32,837 nucleotides of DNA from Actinomycetes bacterium (lineage in GTDB: Bacteria; Actinomycetota; Acidimicrobiia; Acidimicrobiales; Acidimicrobiaceae): NCBI GenBank assembly GCA_021786375.1, contig JAJYNL010000100.1, positions 1-32,837 of the forward strand. The letters are read 5' to 3'. Positions within the stretch are counted from its first letter, which is position 1. Each line of letters begins with the position of its first letter. The notes under the pieces are model-generated. The model saw nothing but the letters and a program-made list of their open reading frames with translations, was not told where the DNA came from and made no database searches. Of this stretch, positions 24,433-32,363 are shown piece by piece. The translations under genes and the position numbers were made by a program.

Positions 24433-25428
24433 ATGGAATCCGAACAGGGCGGGGAGAAGACGGCTAACGAGATTGTCGGACCACCCGACGCACTGAAGCT
24501 CCCGCGCTTCGCAACCTCTGCTACCTTCGCTCGCCTGCCGGCGCTGTCCGAGGTAGGCACAGCTGGAGTGGTGGTGATGGGCATCCCCTTCGACAGCGGT
24601 GTCTCCTACCGGCCCGGAGCGCGCTTCGGCCCCTCGGCCATCCGGGCGGCCTCCAAGCTGTTGCGTCCCTACAACCCGGCCTTGGACCTCGAGCCGTTCG
24701 GAATGGTGCAGGTCGCTGACGCGGGCGATGTAGGAGTCAACCCGTTCAATATCGAGGAGGCCCTTGCGGCCATGGAGGAGGCCGCCTCGGCGCACGCCGG
24801 CAGCGGAGCGCGCATCCTTACCCTCGGAGGTGACCACACCATCGCGCTGGCGCTGCTTCGGGCGGCGGCCGCCCAGCATGGGCCCATCGCCCTGGTCCAT
24901 TTCGATGCGCACCTTGACACGTGGGACACCTACTTCGGGGCCCCCTTCACCCACGGGACGCCGTTCCGGCGCGCCTTTGAGGAGGGCCTGCTCGCCAAGG
25001 ACCGCTGCATGCACGTGGGGACTCGCGGTCCGCTCTACTCCTCCCAGGACCTGGTGGAGGATCGCGGCTTCGGATTCAAGGTGATCTCCGCGGACCAGTT
25101 TTCCGAGCTTGGCGCCAAGGAGGTGGCGGCGCGCATCTCGGAGCGGGTGGGGGACACTCCGCTCTATGTCTCGATCGATATCGACGTTCTCGACCCCGCA
25201 TTCGCCCCTGCGACGGGGACTCCCGAGGCCGGGGGCCTATCCTCGCGCGAGCTGTTGCAGACCCTGCGTGGACTGCTGGGCGCGAACCTGGTCGGCGCGG
25301 ACATCGTCGAAGTTGCCCCTGCGTACGACCACGCTGAGGTCACCTGCATTGCTGCAGCGCACCTGGGTTACGAGCTGATCTCGATAATGGCGCTGGCGCA
25401 GGCCAAGCACGCTGAAATAACGCGCTAG
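24433..25428 (+). CDS. Agmatinase-type ureohydrolase (agmatinase/guanidinobutyrase family)
   Basis: Ureohydrolases use two metal ions to split a guanidino group, releasing urea. The 331-residue protein has the complete ligand set: His135 in GGDHT, Asp158, His160 and Asp162 in FDAHLDTWD, and Asp249 and Asp251 in SIDIDVLDP. The substrate-side loop FTHGTPFRR (about 172-180) and TGTPEAGGL match actinobacterial proteins annotated as agmatinase. 4-guanidinobutyrate and related acids are also handled by this group, and so is guanidine in recently described members. AAGGGGAG precedes ATG 24433. It is divergent from the permease-regulator-nitrilase operon, and its stop codon overlaps that of the convergent pspA fusion gene. 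The exact substrate is uncertain. Confidence 0.93.
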   Translation: MESEQGGEKTANEIVGPPDALKLPRFATSATFARLPALSEVGTAGVVVMGIPFDSGVSYRPGARFGPSAIRAASKLLRPYNPALDLEPFGMVQVADAGDVGVNPFNIEEALAAMEEAASAHAGSGARILTLGGDHTIALALLRAAAAQHGPIALVHFDAHLDTWDTYFGAPFTHGTPFRRAFEEGLLAKDRCMHVGTRGPLYSSQDLVEDRGFGFKVISADQFSELGAKEVAARISERVGDTPLYVSIDIDVLDPAFAPATGTPEAGGLSSRELLQTLRGLLGANLVGADIVEVAPAYDHAEVTCIAAAHLGYELISIMALAQAKHAEITR

Positions 25429-26519
25429 TCGGCCGCCAGGAGCTGCTTGGCCTCGTCGATGGTCATGTCCTGGCTTGGAACCACCAGGTCGGATTTGACA
25501 ATCTCGTTCTCGTCGAGCTTGGTGCCGGAGGTCGCTATGAGGCTTGCCAGTTGCGCGGTGCAGGTCGCGAAGCTCTTGGCCTCGTTGTGCTCGATGGCGG
25601 TGTCCATGGCCGAGTCGAGTGCGTCGAGGGCCGGCTTGATGCTGGTGGGCACCCTGAAGAGGCCCTCGCCGGCGATGCGGATCACCATCGTGTCTCCGGA
25701 AGGCGCGGCGGCAGCCGGGGCGTCTGGGGCGGCTGGGGCGTCTGGGGCGTCTGGGGCGGCTGGGGCGGCTTCGGCCGGTGCCGGTGCGATCTCGGCGGTG
25801 GCCTGTGGCGTCGTGCCGGCATTCAGCTCGGCCTTCATCGCCTCGAGCTCGTAGTCCACCGAAGGCTGGGTCTGTCCCGCCTTCAGCTTGGCCTCGATGT
25901 CGTCAGAGGGCCCGCCCATGGTGAGCGAATCGAGAACCCCGGAGTCGGAGAGTTCGCCCACCGCGGCGGCGCGTGCCTGCAGCTGGGTGATCTTGTCCTG
26001 GGCACGGTCCATCATCATGTTGACGTCGGTCATATGTTCACTTAGCCCGGAAAGGTTCTCCACTGCCGCGGTGGATGCCTTCGCCGCGGTGTACTGGGCC
26101 TTCATGGTCTCGCGTTGGGTGCGGAATACCTCCAGCTTGGCCTGCAGTTTGCGTCCGGTGTCCTCGAGGGACTCCTCCTGGGCGCGGAGCTGGTCGATCT
26201 GGGGTGCCAGTGCGTCGACCTGGCCCTTGACGCCCTGGGCACGCTCGAGTGCGGTGCGGGCAAGGTCGTCCTGGCCTTGCTGCAGTGCCTGGCGCGCCTG
26301 GCCCTGCAGCTTTTCGTACTGAGACTGGAGCTGCGCCTTCTGCGCCTCAAGGCGCTTCTGGGAGGTGAGGACGTCGGCAATGGAACGGCGGACCTGCTGG
26401 AGGTTCTCCATCATCTTCTGGTAGGAGAGATCGAGTGCCTGGGTGGGATCCTCGACCTTGTCCAGCGCCGCGTTGGTCTTCTGCTGGAAGACCTGGGAGA
26501 GCCGCTTGAAGACGCTCAT
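25425..26519 (-). CDS. pspA: Phage-shock protein PspA fused to a PspAA domain
   Basis: PspA (IM30/ESCRT-III superfamily) coats and repairs stressed inner membranes. The 364-residue protein begins with the usual amphipathic [19 protein letters not shown]-type helix. Long coiled coils rich in Gln, Lys and Glu run to about residue 230. A low-complexity Ala-Pro-Asp linker (about 235-275) is followed by a compact 87-residue domain (278-364: [14 protein letters not shown] through [21 protein letters not shown]). That domain matches the actinobacterial and archaeal PspAA module, normally a separate gene beside pspA. The gene has AAGGGA upstream of ATG 26519. Its stop codon shares bases with the stop of the convergent ureohydrolase gene. 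Confidence 0.92.
   Translation of the reverse strand: MSVFKRLSQVFQQKTNAALDKVEDPTQALDLSYQKMMENLQQVRRSIADVLTSQKRLEAQKAQLQSQYEKLQGQARQALQQGQDDLARTALERAQGVKGQVDALAPQIDQLRAQEESLEDTGRKLQAKLEVFRTQRETMKAQYTAAKASTAAVENLSGLSEHMTDVNMMMDRAQDKITQLQARAAAVGELSDSGVLDSLTMGGPSDDIEAKLKAGQTQPSVDYELEAMKAELNAGTTPQATAEIAPAPAEAAPAAPDAPDAPAAPDAPAAAAPSGDTMVIRIAGEGLFRVPTSIKPALDALDSAMDTAIEHNEAKSFATCTAQLASLIATSGTKLDENEIVKSDLVVPSQDMTIDEAKQLLAAD
25717..25770. repeat. Six 9-base tandem repeats in the pspA linker
   Basis: Six consecutive copies of GGGGCGTCT or GGGGCGGCT lie inside the pspA-pspAA gene. They encode the alternating Ala-Pro-Asp / Ala-Pro-Ala linker between the two domains. The unit is three codons, so copy-number change would alter linker length without a frameshift. 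Confidence 0.9.
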
Positions 26520-26549
26520 CTTTGCATGTTCCCTTCGGGGAGAGTTCGC

Positions 26550-26699
26550 TCAAGTACCAGAGTAGTGTCCCGGCCCCGCACTTTTCCAGCAAGTGGACTT
26601 GACCCTGGCAACGTTCTTGGTGCCGCAGGCGCCCAGCGTGCGTGGCCCGCCTTTCTGGGCACGAGCGCACACCGATAAACTGGAGCGTCGGCGTTCCAA
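26550..26699 (-). CDS. Possible 49-residue small protein upstream of pspA
   Basis: On the minus strand an excellent Shine-Dalgarno sequence (AAAGGAGGTG, complement of about 26703-26712) is followed five bases later by TTG 26699 and a 49-codon frame ending at 26550, 30 bases ahead of pspA. The product would be basic, with three Cys, and matches no family I know. The purine-rich match could be chance, since the other strand only needs to be a promoter or leader for rodA here. Reported because the ribosome site is so good; existence as a gene is doubtful. Confidence 0.2.
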   Translation of the reverse strand: MERRRSSLSVCARAQKGGPRTLGACGTKNVARVKSTCWKSAGPGHYSGT

Positions 26700-26739
26700 G
26701 GACACCTCCTTTGTCGGCGCTGGTGGAGATTCGGCGGCA

Positions 26740-27918
26740 ATGACAACCTTTTCGCTTGTAAACGATCGCAGGCGGGTTCTCAAGGAGAGCCTGCTTCACT
26801 TCGACTACACCCTGGTGATCGCCACAATGGCCGTGGCCCTGCTGGGCGTTGTAATGGTCTATACCGCGACCCGGGGAAAGCTGATCGCAGCGGGCTTGAA
26901 TCCGCACTATTACCTCGAGCGCCAGGCGATCTGGGTCGTGCTCGGCTTTGCCGCCATGATCCTGGTCGTCATGGTGGACTATCGCCATATCCACATGCTC
27001 GGCTATGTGATCTATGGCGGCGTGGTGATGGGTCTGCTGGGCGTGCTCACCCCGGTCGGGAAGTCGGCCCTTGGTGCACAGCGCTGGTTCCAGCTCGGTC
27101 CGCTGCAGCTGCAGCCCTCCGAGTTTGCCGCGGTTGCAATGATCATCGCAGTCGCTGTCTACCTATCAGGGGAGAGCGGAGAGCTGTCGCTTCGGAAACT
27201 AGTCGGAGTGCTCGCTCTGGCCGGAGTACCGATGCTCCTGGTGGTGAAGCAGCCCGACATCGGAACGGCCATCATCCTTGGAGTGGTGCTTATCTCCCAG
27301 TTGGTGGTTGCCAGGATTCGCCTGCTGCATCTGGTGGTTCTTTTCGTGCTCGGTGTCTTCGGGATCTACATGGTCATCCACCTCGGAATCCTGAAGAGCT
27401 ATCAGCTGCAGAGGCTCACCTCCTTCATGAACCCGAAAAGCGCGCTTTCCAGCTCGGGATACAACTTGGCTCAGTCCAAGATCGCCATCGGCGCCGGCGG
27501 AGTCTTCGGTAAGGGGCTCTTCCATGGAACGCAGACGAATCTGGCCTATGTGCCCGAGCAACAGACCGACTTCATCTTCACCGCCGTCGGTGAACAGCTC
27601 GGATTCGTGGGCGCCGGCATTCTGCTTCTCTTTTTCGGGTACATCTGCTGGCGTGTGTGGCGGGTGGCGGTTAACGCCCGCGACCAGTTCGGGCGTCTGC
27701 TTGCCATCGGAGTGCTCGCCTTCCTCGCCTTTTCGATCTTCCAGAACGCCGCAATGACGATGGGCATCATGCCGATCACGGGAATCCCGCTTCCCTTCAT
27801 GAGTTACGGCGGTTCGGCTGCACTTTCCTTCTTCGGCGCCGTCGGGATAGCCTTGGGCGTAGGGATGCGCAATGCCCGCTACCTGCCCGAGGACCGGAGG
27901 GAATTTGTCAGCCAGTAG
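26740..27918 (+). CDS. rodA: Rod-shape/elongation glycosyltransferase RodA (SEDS family)
   Basis: SEDS proteins polymerise lipid II into glycan strands with a partner class B PBP. ATG 26740 gives a 392-residue protein of normal length; the frame extends upstream without family character. About ten hydrophobic helices are visible. RodA-type landmarks are LGPLQLQPSEFA, VKQPDIGTA, and the large loop NLAYVPEQQTDFIFTAVGEQLG with the likely catalytic Asp277. The C-terminal GIPLPFMSYGGSA is also present. GIPLPFMSYGG together with FxNxxMxxGIMPITG favours RodA over FtsW. GGTGGAG lies about 11 bases upstream of the start. The downstream nuclease-family gene overlaps its end, so they form a two-gene operon. 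No PBP partner is nearby. Confidence 0.9.
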   Translation: MTTFSLVNDRRRVLKESLLHFDYTLVIATMAVALLGVVMVYTATRGKLIAAGLNPHYYLERQAIWVVLGFAAMILVVMVDYRHIHMLGYVIYGGVVMGLLGVLTPVGKSALGAQRWFQLGPLQLQPSEFAAVAMIIAVAVYLSGESGELSLRKLVGVLALAGVPMLLVVKQPDIGTAIILGVVLISQLVVARIRLLHLVVLFVLGVFGIYMVIHLGILKSYQLQRLTSFMNPKSALSSSGYNLAQSKIAIGAGGVFGKGLFHGTQTNLAYVPEQQTDFIFTAVGEQLGFVGAGILLLFFGYICWRVWRVAVNARDQFGRLLAIGVLAFLAFSIFQNAAMTMGIMPITGIPLPFMSYGGSAALSFFGAVGIALGVGMRNARYLPEDRREFVSQ

Positions 27919-28468
27919 CAAAGAGCTGGACGGCGAGGACCCGTCGCCGCCGGCGGAGCCCGAAGCGGAGGATCTGACGGCGCAGGCCGGAACGGAAAGG
28001 CTGGAGGCATCCGAGGACGACCCGGACGTTGCCGGCTCGACCGCGGATCAGGTGGTTCGGCTTTCCTCGACGCGCCGCTCGCGCGTGGCGGATGTAGGGG
28101 TTGCCCTGCCCGAGACCCATGGGCGGGTGGTGATAGCCGAGGTGGACGAGCCCCACCGCACCTTCGCGATCCCCGTCTCGCTCGATCAGGCCTCGATGAT
28201 CGCCACCCTCTTGCGGGGAATGCCGCGCCGGCGTCCGTTCATGGCCGATGTGGTGGTCGACATCCTCAATCAATTTGCCCTCAGCGTAGCGATGGTCGTG
28301 ATCACCGGAAGGCAGGGGGACCTCTACTTTGCCGAGTTGACGCTTTTTGACAAGACCGCCCAGCAGCGGGTCGTCCCCGCCAGGCCCTCCGACGCCCTGC
28401 TGATCGCGCTGGCCTCCAGCCCTCCTCCGCCGATCATGGTCGACGAGGCGCTCTTCGGAACGGCATAG
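27905..28468 (+). CDS. Bifunctional nuclease (BFN/DUF151) family protein
   Basis: DUF151 proteins, named for a plant enzyme with DNase and RNase activity, have an uncertain role in bacteria. The start is TTG 27905, because GGAGG (27896-27900) is four bases upstream, giving 187 residues and a 14-base overlap with the end of rodA. The first 65 residues are acidic and low in complexity. The BFN domain (about 70-187) includes the Asp-x-x-x-x-F-A-I-P-V-S start, RPFMADVVVDILNQF, GDLYFAELTL and the signature PARPSDALLIALA. The long acidic N-terminal arm is not typical of the family core. Coupling to rodA suggests a shared transcript rather than a shared pathway. Confidence 0.88.
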   Translation: MSASSKELDGEDPSPPAEPEAEDLTAQAGTERLEASEDDPDVAGSTADQVVRLSSTRRSRVADVGVALPETHGRVVIAEVDEPHRTFAIPVSLDQASMIATLLRGMPRRRPFMADVVVDILNQFALSVAMVVITGRQGDLYFAELTLFDKTAQQRVVPARPSDALLIALASSPPPPIMVDEALFGTA

Positions 28469-28489
28469 GCGTCGCCGGACCGCGAGGGA

Positions 28490-29395
28490 TCAGTAGTCTC
28501 CCTCGATCACGTTCAGGGGCCGTTCTCCGCCCGCGATCCTGGCCAGGTTCTCTTCCACCAGTTCCCGAGCCTTGGGTATGAAGGCGTCCGTAGCCCCGCC
28601 CACGTGCGGGCTGATAAGGCAGTTCGGCTCGGTCCAAAGCGGGTGATCCACCGGGAGCGGCTCGGGGTCGGTAACATCCAGTGCGGCTTGGATCCTGCCG
28701 GAGGACACCTCCGCCAGGAGCGCCTCCGTGTCGGCCACTTCGCCGCGAGCCACGTTGACGAATAGCGCACCGTCCTTCAGATTTGCAAGAAACGCCGCGT
28801 CGGCCAGGTGCCGCGTCGAGGCGGTCAGGGGAACCACCAGCACCACCACGTCCGCGCGTGCGAGCATGGGGCCGGACTCGTCAAGTCTCAGGGAGTCCCC
28901 GCTGCCCGTGCGCGATACCAGGGTGCAGCGCGCGCCAAGGGCGCCGAAGACCCTGGCGATCTCGTGGCCGATGGACCCGGCACCGATGATGGCGGCCTCC
29001 TTGGCGTAAAGGCTGGGCCGCCCGGACCTCGCGGACCAGGCCTGGGACCCGGCGCGAATGAAGCCGGTGAGGTTGCGGAGACTCGCCAGAGTCAGGGCCA
29101 GTGCAAGCTCGGCGGTGGAGGAGTCGTGGACACCTCTGGCGTTCATCAAGGTCACGCCCGGGGGTATGTAGCCCACGGTGTTGTCGATTCCCGCGGTAAG
29201 CAACTGCACGTATTTAAGCTTTGGCATCTCGGCGATGACTTCGAAGATACGGCTGCTGCCCATATAGGCGGGAACGTAGAACTCCGCTTCCCGGGTGTCG
29301 GAGTCGAGCTCCTGTCTCTCGGCGTCGAAGACGACGGAGCGGAATCCCTCTGGCAGGTTTATACCGGCTATAGCTCGGGGAAGTAGTACCAGCAT
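28490..29395 (-). CDS. D-2-hydroxyacid dehydrogenase family oxidoreductase
   Basis: These enzymes reduce 2-oxoacids or oxidise D-2-hydroxyacids with NAD(P). The 301-residue protein has the split catalytic domain and a Rossmann domain with GAGSIGHEIARVFGALGA. The next strand ends in SRT rather than Asp, so NADP(H) is likely. The catalytic triad is visible as Arg in VNVARGE, Glu in DVTDPEPLP and His in SPHVGGAT. Start codons TTG 29398 and ATG 29395 are adjacent; the ATG was chosen. The protein lacks the ACT domain of SerA and is somewhat short at the N terminus. It is convergent with the nuclease-family gene, only 21 bases apart. The substrate is unknown. Confidence 0.93.
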   Translation of the reverse strand: MLVLLPRAIAGINLPEGFRSVVFDAERQELDSDTREAEFYVPAYMGSSRIFEVIAEMPKLKYVQLLTAGIDNTVGYIPPGVTLMNARGVHDSSTAELALALTLASLRNLTGFIRAGSQAWSARSGRPSLYAKEAAIIGAGSIGHEIARVFGALGARCTLVSRTGSGDSLRLDESGPMLARADVVVLVVPLTASTRHLADAAFLANLKDGALFVNVARGEVADTEALLAEVSSGRIQAALDVTDPEPLPVDHPLWTEPNCLISPHVGGATDAFIPKARELVEENLARIAGGERPLNVIEGDY

Positions 29396-29445
29396 CAAGT
29401 GCGAGCCTAGAGGTCAAGGGCGTGGCACGGGTATCGGAGGACTGC

Positions 29446-29453
29446 TAACCTCC
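29446..29453 (+). promoter_or_regulatory. TAACCT -10 box giving a probable leaderless transcript
   Basis: TAACCT (29446-29451) fits the actinobacterial TAnnnT -10 and ends six bases before ATG 29458, as expected for a leaderless mRNA. The only Shine-Dalgarno-like sequence, GGAGG (29436-29440), is too far upstream and pairs perfectly with CCTCC (29449-29453). A longer transcript would therefore hide it in a hairpin. Confidence 0.45.
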
Positions 29454-29457
29454 TGGC

Positions 29458-30021
29458 ATGCCTGCGCGATTTGAACTGCTCTTGGCCGGGTCCGTCGAGC
29501 CGGGCGTAACCTCCAGTGTCTCGCTGGTCCGGGACGGCGAAGCAGTGGTGGTCATCGACCCGGGCATGGTGCACTCACGGGCGGATCTTCGTGAACGCCT
29601 TGCGGCGCACGGCTTGACGCCGGAGGAGGTCACAGACGTCGTTGTCACGCACCTCCATCTTGATCACACCATGAACGTCGGCTCCTTCACCAATGCCACC
29701 GTCCACGATTTCATGGCAAGTTATAAGGACGATGTGTGGACCAATCACGAGCTGGACCGTTTTCGCGTCTCACCCAACGTCTACGCGATAGCAACACCTG
29801 GCCACACGCGGGAGGATATAAGCGTCGTGGTGGTGACCGAAGGCGGCATGGTGGTGTGTTCGCACGCGTGGTGGTCCAGAAGAGGTCCGCGTCTGGATCG
29901 CTACGCATTCGACCAGGAGGTGCTCGAGGACTCGCGGGCGCGGGTCCTGGCTATCGGCCCGTCGCTCATAGTTCCAGGGCATGGAGAGCCGTTTGCACCC
30001 TCGGAGCTTGAGCTGGCATGA
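29458..30021 (+). CDS. Metallo-beta-lactamase-fold hydrolase, MBLAC1-like
   Basis: This is a small MBL-fold hydrolase of unknown substrate. The 187-residue protein has the metal motif THLHLDH (His65, His67, Asp69, His70), TPGHTREDISVVV (His116) and a final VPGHGEPF His. That is the pattern and length of the MBLAC1-like group. The position where the fold usually has the bridging Asp (Gly-Asp after the central strand) reads VVCSHAWW instead, so metal binding may be altered. It probably starts without a leader (see the TAACCT site). recD2 begins 38 bases downstream and may be co-transcribed. The family is secure, the biochemical role is not. Confidence 0.87.
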   Translation: MPARFELLLAGSVEPGVTSSVSLVRDGEAVVVIDPGMVHSRADLRERLAAHGLTPEEVTDVVVTHLHLDHTMNVGSFTNATVHDFMASYKDDVWTNHELDRFRVSPNVYAIATPGHTREDISVVVVTEGGMVVCSHAWWSRRGPRLDRYAFDQEVLEDSRARVLAIGPSLIVPGHGEPFAPSELELA

Positions 30022-30059
30022 CCTCTCAAGCCCTGCCGGGCAGCGGGGGATAGGGTCGC

Positions 30060-32261
30060 GTGGCCGCGGACACGAGAAAAAGAGGCACCCAAGAGCCCGA
30101 GCGGCTGGCCGGGCAAGTGGAGCGCGTAGTCTTCCACAACCAGGACTCGGGCTTCAGCGTGATCAAGGTGAAGGTGCGCGGGGAGCGCGAGCCGGTGACC
30201 CTGGTCGGGGCTGCCGCGCAGATCTCCGCCGGCGAAGAGGTCGAGGCGGTTGGGCACTGGCGCGTGGACGCCAACTACGGCAGGCAGTTCCGGGCCGAGA
30301 GAATTGTCTCGGTCCCTCCTACAACCGAGGCCGGAATCGAGCGCTACCTGGCTTCCGGCATGGTACGCGGTATCGGGCCGCACTTCGCAAAGGTGCTCGT
30401 AGAGACCTTCGGATCAGGGATCTTCGATGTCATCGAGAACTCGCCTGAGCGGCTGGCCACCCTGCGAGGCATCGGTCCCAAGCGCGTCGAACGGATCGTC
30501 GCCGGATGGGAGGAGCAGAAGAAGGTCCGCGAGATCATGCTCTTCCTTCACTCCCATGGCATCGGCACCTCCCGGGCGGTCCGCATCCATCGAACATACG
30601 GAGCCGAGGCGATCGCGCTCATCTCCGAGAACCCTTACCGCCTGGCCAGGGACATTTCCGGGATTGGCTTCAAGACGGCGGATGAGTTGGCGGCCCGACT
30701 GGGGATCGATCCCATGTCGGAGATCAGGGCGCGGGCCGGCATCTCCTGGGTGCTGGCCAAGCTGGCCGACGGTGGCAGCTGCGCCACGCCTAGGCGGCAC
30801 CTGGTGCGGGAGGCTGCGGCGATGCTCGCGATTCCCGAGCAGCTGGTGGCTGATGCCGTCGAGGCCGAAGTGGCCGATGGCGCGGTGATCCCGGCGGAGC
30901 TTAGAGGGGAGGAGTGCCTCTATCTGGCTTCTCTCTACCGGGCCGAGGCGGGTGTTGCCGCCTCCGCCGCGCGCTTGATGGCCGCCGCCCGCCCGCCCTG
31001 GCGCGAGGTGGACGCCAAGGCTGCGCTGGCCTGGTTGCTTTCCGAGCGGCGGATCGAGCTTTCCGCAAGCCAGTCCGCGGCCTTGGTCACCGCCCTCAGC
31101 TCCAAGGTGCTGGTGATTACGGGCGGTCCCGGGGTGGGCAAGACAACGCTGGTGAACTCGATACTCGCGGTGCTTGAGCAGCGACGCATCCGCATCGCGC
31201 TTTGCGCGCCCACCGGACGGGCGGCGCGCAGGATGCAGGAGGCCACGGGCAGGACCGCCAAGACCATTCACCGGCTGCTGGAGTTCGATCCGGCCTCCTT
31301 TGACTTCAAGCACAACCGGGACAATCCCCTTCCCTGCGACCTGCTCGTGGCCGACGAGGCGTCGATGATCGACGTGACTCTTGCCAACCGCCTTTTGGCC
31401 GCCGTGCCCGACCATGCTGCGCTGCTACTGGTGGGTGACGTGGACCAGCTGCCTTCCGTCGGCCCGGGAAGGGTGCTTGCGGACCTGATCGACTCCGGTA
31501 TGGTTCCGACCGTCAGGCTGACCGAGGTGTTCCGGCAGGCGCGGGAGTCGTTGATCGTGACCAACGCCCACCTCATCAACGGCGGCTTTATGCCCAAGAA
31601 GTCTCCACGGGGCCAGGAGAGTGATTTCTACGTGGTGGCCGCGACCACCCCCGAGGAGATCCAGCAGAGGCTCGTGCGCATGGTGGCCGAGCGCATCCCG
31701 GCGCACTTCGGGTTCGACCCGATCTCCGAGGTCCAGGTGCTGACGCCGATGAACCGTGGCGGCCTGGGTGCCCGGGCTCTCAACGACTTGCTTCACGAGC
31801 GACTAAACGGAACCGCCAAGCCGAGGCTGAGCAGATATGGCAGCAGCTTCGCCTCAGGTGACAAGGTGATCCAGCTGGTCAACAATTATCAGCGCGATGT
31901 CTTCAACGGTGATATGGGGATAGTGGTAGGTGTCGACGAGGAGGCGGGAGAGCTGAAGGTCGACTTCGACTCCCGCACGGTGGAGTACGAGGCGGCGGAC
32001 CTGGACGAATTGTCCCTGGCCTATGCCATATCCATCCACAAGTCGCAGGGCTCGGAGTATCCGGCGGTTGTCATCCCCCTTGCCATGCAGCACTACGCCA
32101 TGCTGGAGCGGCGGCTTCTGTACACCGCGGTTACGCGCGCCAAGCGGCTGGTGGTGTTGATCGGGGAAAACCGCGCGGTGGCCATGGCCGTGAAGAACGT
32201 GCTGGTTCAGGACCGCCTTACCGGGCTCAAGGAGCGGCTGGTTTCGGCCGGCGCTCGCTGA
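30060..32261 (+). CDS. recD2: RecD2-type 5'-3' DNA helicase
   Basis: RecD2 is a superfamily 1B helicase that acts without RecBC in DNA repair and replication-fork maintenance. The 733-residue protein is normal in length. An N-terminal OB-like region (about 15-85) is followed by helix-hairpin-helix repeats (MVRGIGPHFAKVL, TLRGIGPKRVERI, DISGIGFKTADEL). Then come the helicase motifs: Walker A GGPGVGKTT (about 356-364), APTGRAARRM, DEASMID, LLVGDVDQLPSVGPG, and near the C terminus SIHKSQGSEYPAVV and YTAVTRAKRL. The start is GTG 30060 behind a G-rich GGGGGATAGGG. A RecBCD-type RecD lacks the long N-terminal region, so RecD2 is the clear choice. Confidence 0.97.
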   Translation: MAADTRKRGTQEPERLAGQVERVVFHNQDSGFSVIKVKVRGEREPVTLVGAAAQISAGEEVEAVGHWRVDANYGRQFRAERIVSVPPTTEAGIERYLASGMVRGIGPHFAKVLVETFGSGIFDVIENSPERLATLRGIGPKRVERIVAGWEEQKKVREIMLFLHSHGIGTSRAVRIHRTYGAEAIALISENPYRLARDISGIGFKTADELAARLGIDPMSEIRARAGISWVLAKLADGGSCATPRRHLVREAAAMLAIPEQLVADAVEAEVADGAVIPAELRGEECLYLASLYRAEAGVAASAARLMAAARPPWREVDAKAALAWLLSERRIELSASQSAALVTALSSKVLVITGGPGVGKTTLVNSILAVLEQRRIRIALCAPTGRAARRMQEATGRTAKTIHRLLEFDPASFDFKHNRDNPLPCDLLVADEASMIDVTLANRLLAAVPDHAALLLVGDVDQLPSVGPGRVLADLIDSGMVPTVRLTEVFRQARESLIVTNAHLINGGFMPKKSPRGQESDFYVVAATTPEEIQQRLVRMVAERIPAHFGFDPISEVQVLTPMNRGGLGARALNDLLHERLNGTAKPRLSRYGSSFASGDKVIQLVNNYQRDVFNGDMGIVVGVDEEAGELKVDFDSRTVEYEAADLDELSLAYAISIHKSQGSEYPAVVIPLAMQHYAMLERRLLYTAVTRAKRLVVLIGENRAVAMAVKNVLVQDRLTGLKERLVSAGAR

Positions 32262-32363
32262 CGGTAGGCCATATTGTCCTCGGCCAGGAATAATCGCCCT
32301 GCCGCCCGCGCTTGAAATTCGGGACGCTCGGTGCGATCCCGGAACAAAGGAAACGGGGGAGAG

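Noticed and set aside
25717-25770. CRISPR-like repeat array
   Set aside because: Units are 9 bases, directly adjacent, without spacers, and code for a protein linker.
26593-26739. Longer N terminus of RodA
   Set aside because: The added residues are polar, unlike SEDS proteins, and overlap the pspA promoter region.
32280-32363. SigR-type (GGAAT...GTT) promoter before the peroxiredoxin gene
   Set aside because: GGAAT is present near 32287, but no GTT lies at the required spacing.
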